From NCBI GenBank assembly GCA_945869365.1, contig CAMBOW010000102.1, positions 1-5,365 on the forward strand: a stretch of DNA of 5,365 nucleotides, written 5' to 3'. Below are positions 5,234-5,365 of this stretch, piece after piece. The number at the start of each line of letters is the position of its first letter. Positions within the stretch are counted from its first letter, which is position 1. The notes below the pieces were generated by a model. That model did no database searches. It saw only the letters and a program-made list of their open reading frames with translations, and was not told where the DNA came from. This stretch comes from Flavobacterium psychrophilum. Its GTDB lineage: Bacteria; Bacteroidota; Bacteroidia; Flavobacteriales; Flavobacteriaceae. The position numbers and the translations under genes were made by a program.

Positions 5234-5365
5234 ATGAAACACATCATTGTGACGGGAACGTCAAGGGGAATCGGACACGAATTGGCACTGCAATTTGCCC
5301 AAGCGGGTCATCAAGTATTGGCTTTGTCACGCACCATATCGCCCAGTTTGTTGGGCCACGATCGC
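5234..5365 (+). CDS. Short-chain dehydrogenase/reductase, N-terminal part only
   Basis: The first 44 codons of a plus-strand gene run off the window edge. The start reads MKHIIVTGTSRGIGHELA, which holds the glycine-rich TGxxxGIG nucleotide-binding motif of classical NAD(P)-dependent short-chain dehydrogenases at residues 7-14. It continues with beta-alpha-beta features (AGHQVLALSR) ending in Ser-Arg, a pattern common in NADP(H)-preferring members. The catalytic Ser-Tyr-Lys residues lie beyond the window, so substrate and activity are unknown. A TAnnTTTG element precedes it, so it probably has its own promoter rather than depending on the acyl-CoA dehydrogenase transcript. Confidence 0.85.
   Translation, partial: MKHIIVTGTSRGIGHELALQFAQAGHQVLALSRTISPSLLGHDR

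Overview
The window looks like an ordinary chromosomal segment from a member of the Bacteroidetes (Bacteroidota). Three things point there. The tRNA and several genes are preceded by TAnnTTTG-type -7 elements, one with a matching TTTG 19 bases upstream. No gene start shows a clear Shine-Dalgarno sequence. The TonB-like protein has the Gly-rich linker and two-cysteine C-terminal domain typical of that phylum. The exact family or genus cannot be fixed from the sequence alone.

Layout, left to right. Bases 1-295 carry no protein gene. They hold two copies, 235 bases apart, of a roughly 71-base unit containing a strong symmetric terminator hairpin and the last bases of a tRNA gene, plus a third terminator-like hairpin and a long imperfect palindrome. 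Bases 296-370 are tRNA-Val(UAC) on the minus strand with its own consensus promoter. Next come three minus-strand genes, read right to left: anmK (anhydro-N-acetylmuramate kinase), a tonB-like energy transducer, and folC (dihydrofolate/folylpolyglutamate synthase). The tonB-folC gap is 9 bases and the anmK-tonB gap is 77 bases, so an anmK-tonB-folC transcription unit is likely. From an AT-rich divergent promoter region near 3715-3811 an acyl-CoA dehydrogenase gene runs to the right. A 282-base gene-poor stretch follows, with an odd open frame on each strand, and then the start of a short-chain dehydrogenase/reductase gene cut by the window edge.

The genes do not form one pathway. AnmK recycles cell-wall anhydro-MurNAc, the TonB-like protein would energise outer-membrane transport, FolC makes and polyglutamylates folates, and the acyl-CoA dehydrogenase belongs to fatty-acid or branched-chain acyl-CoA oxidation. 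I do not see a convincing new biological system. The points most worth a second look are the duplicated tRNA-tail/terminator unit, the TonB gene with no ATG start and no exbB/exbD beside it, and the cryptic stretch between the acyl-CoA dehydrogenase and the SDR gene.
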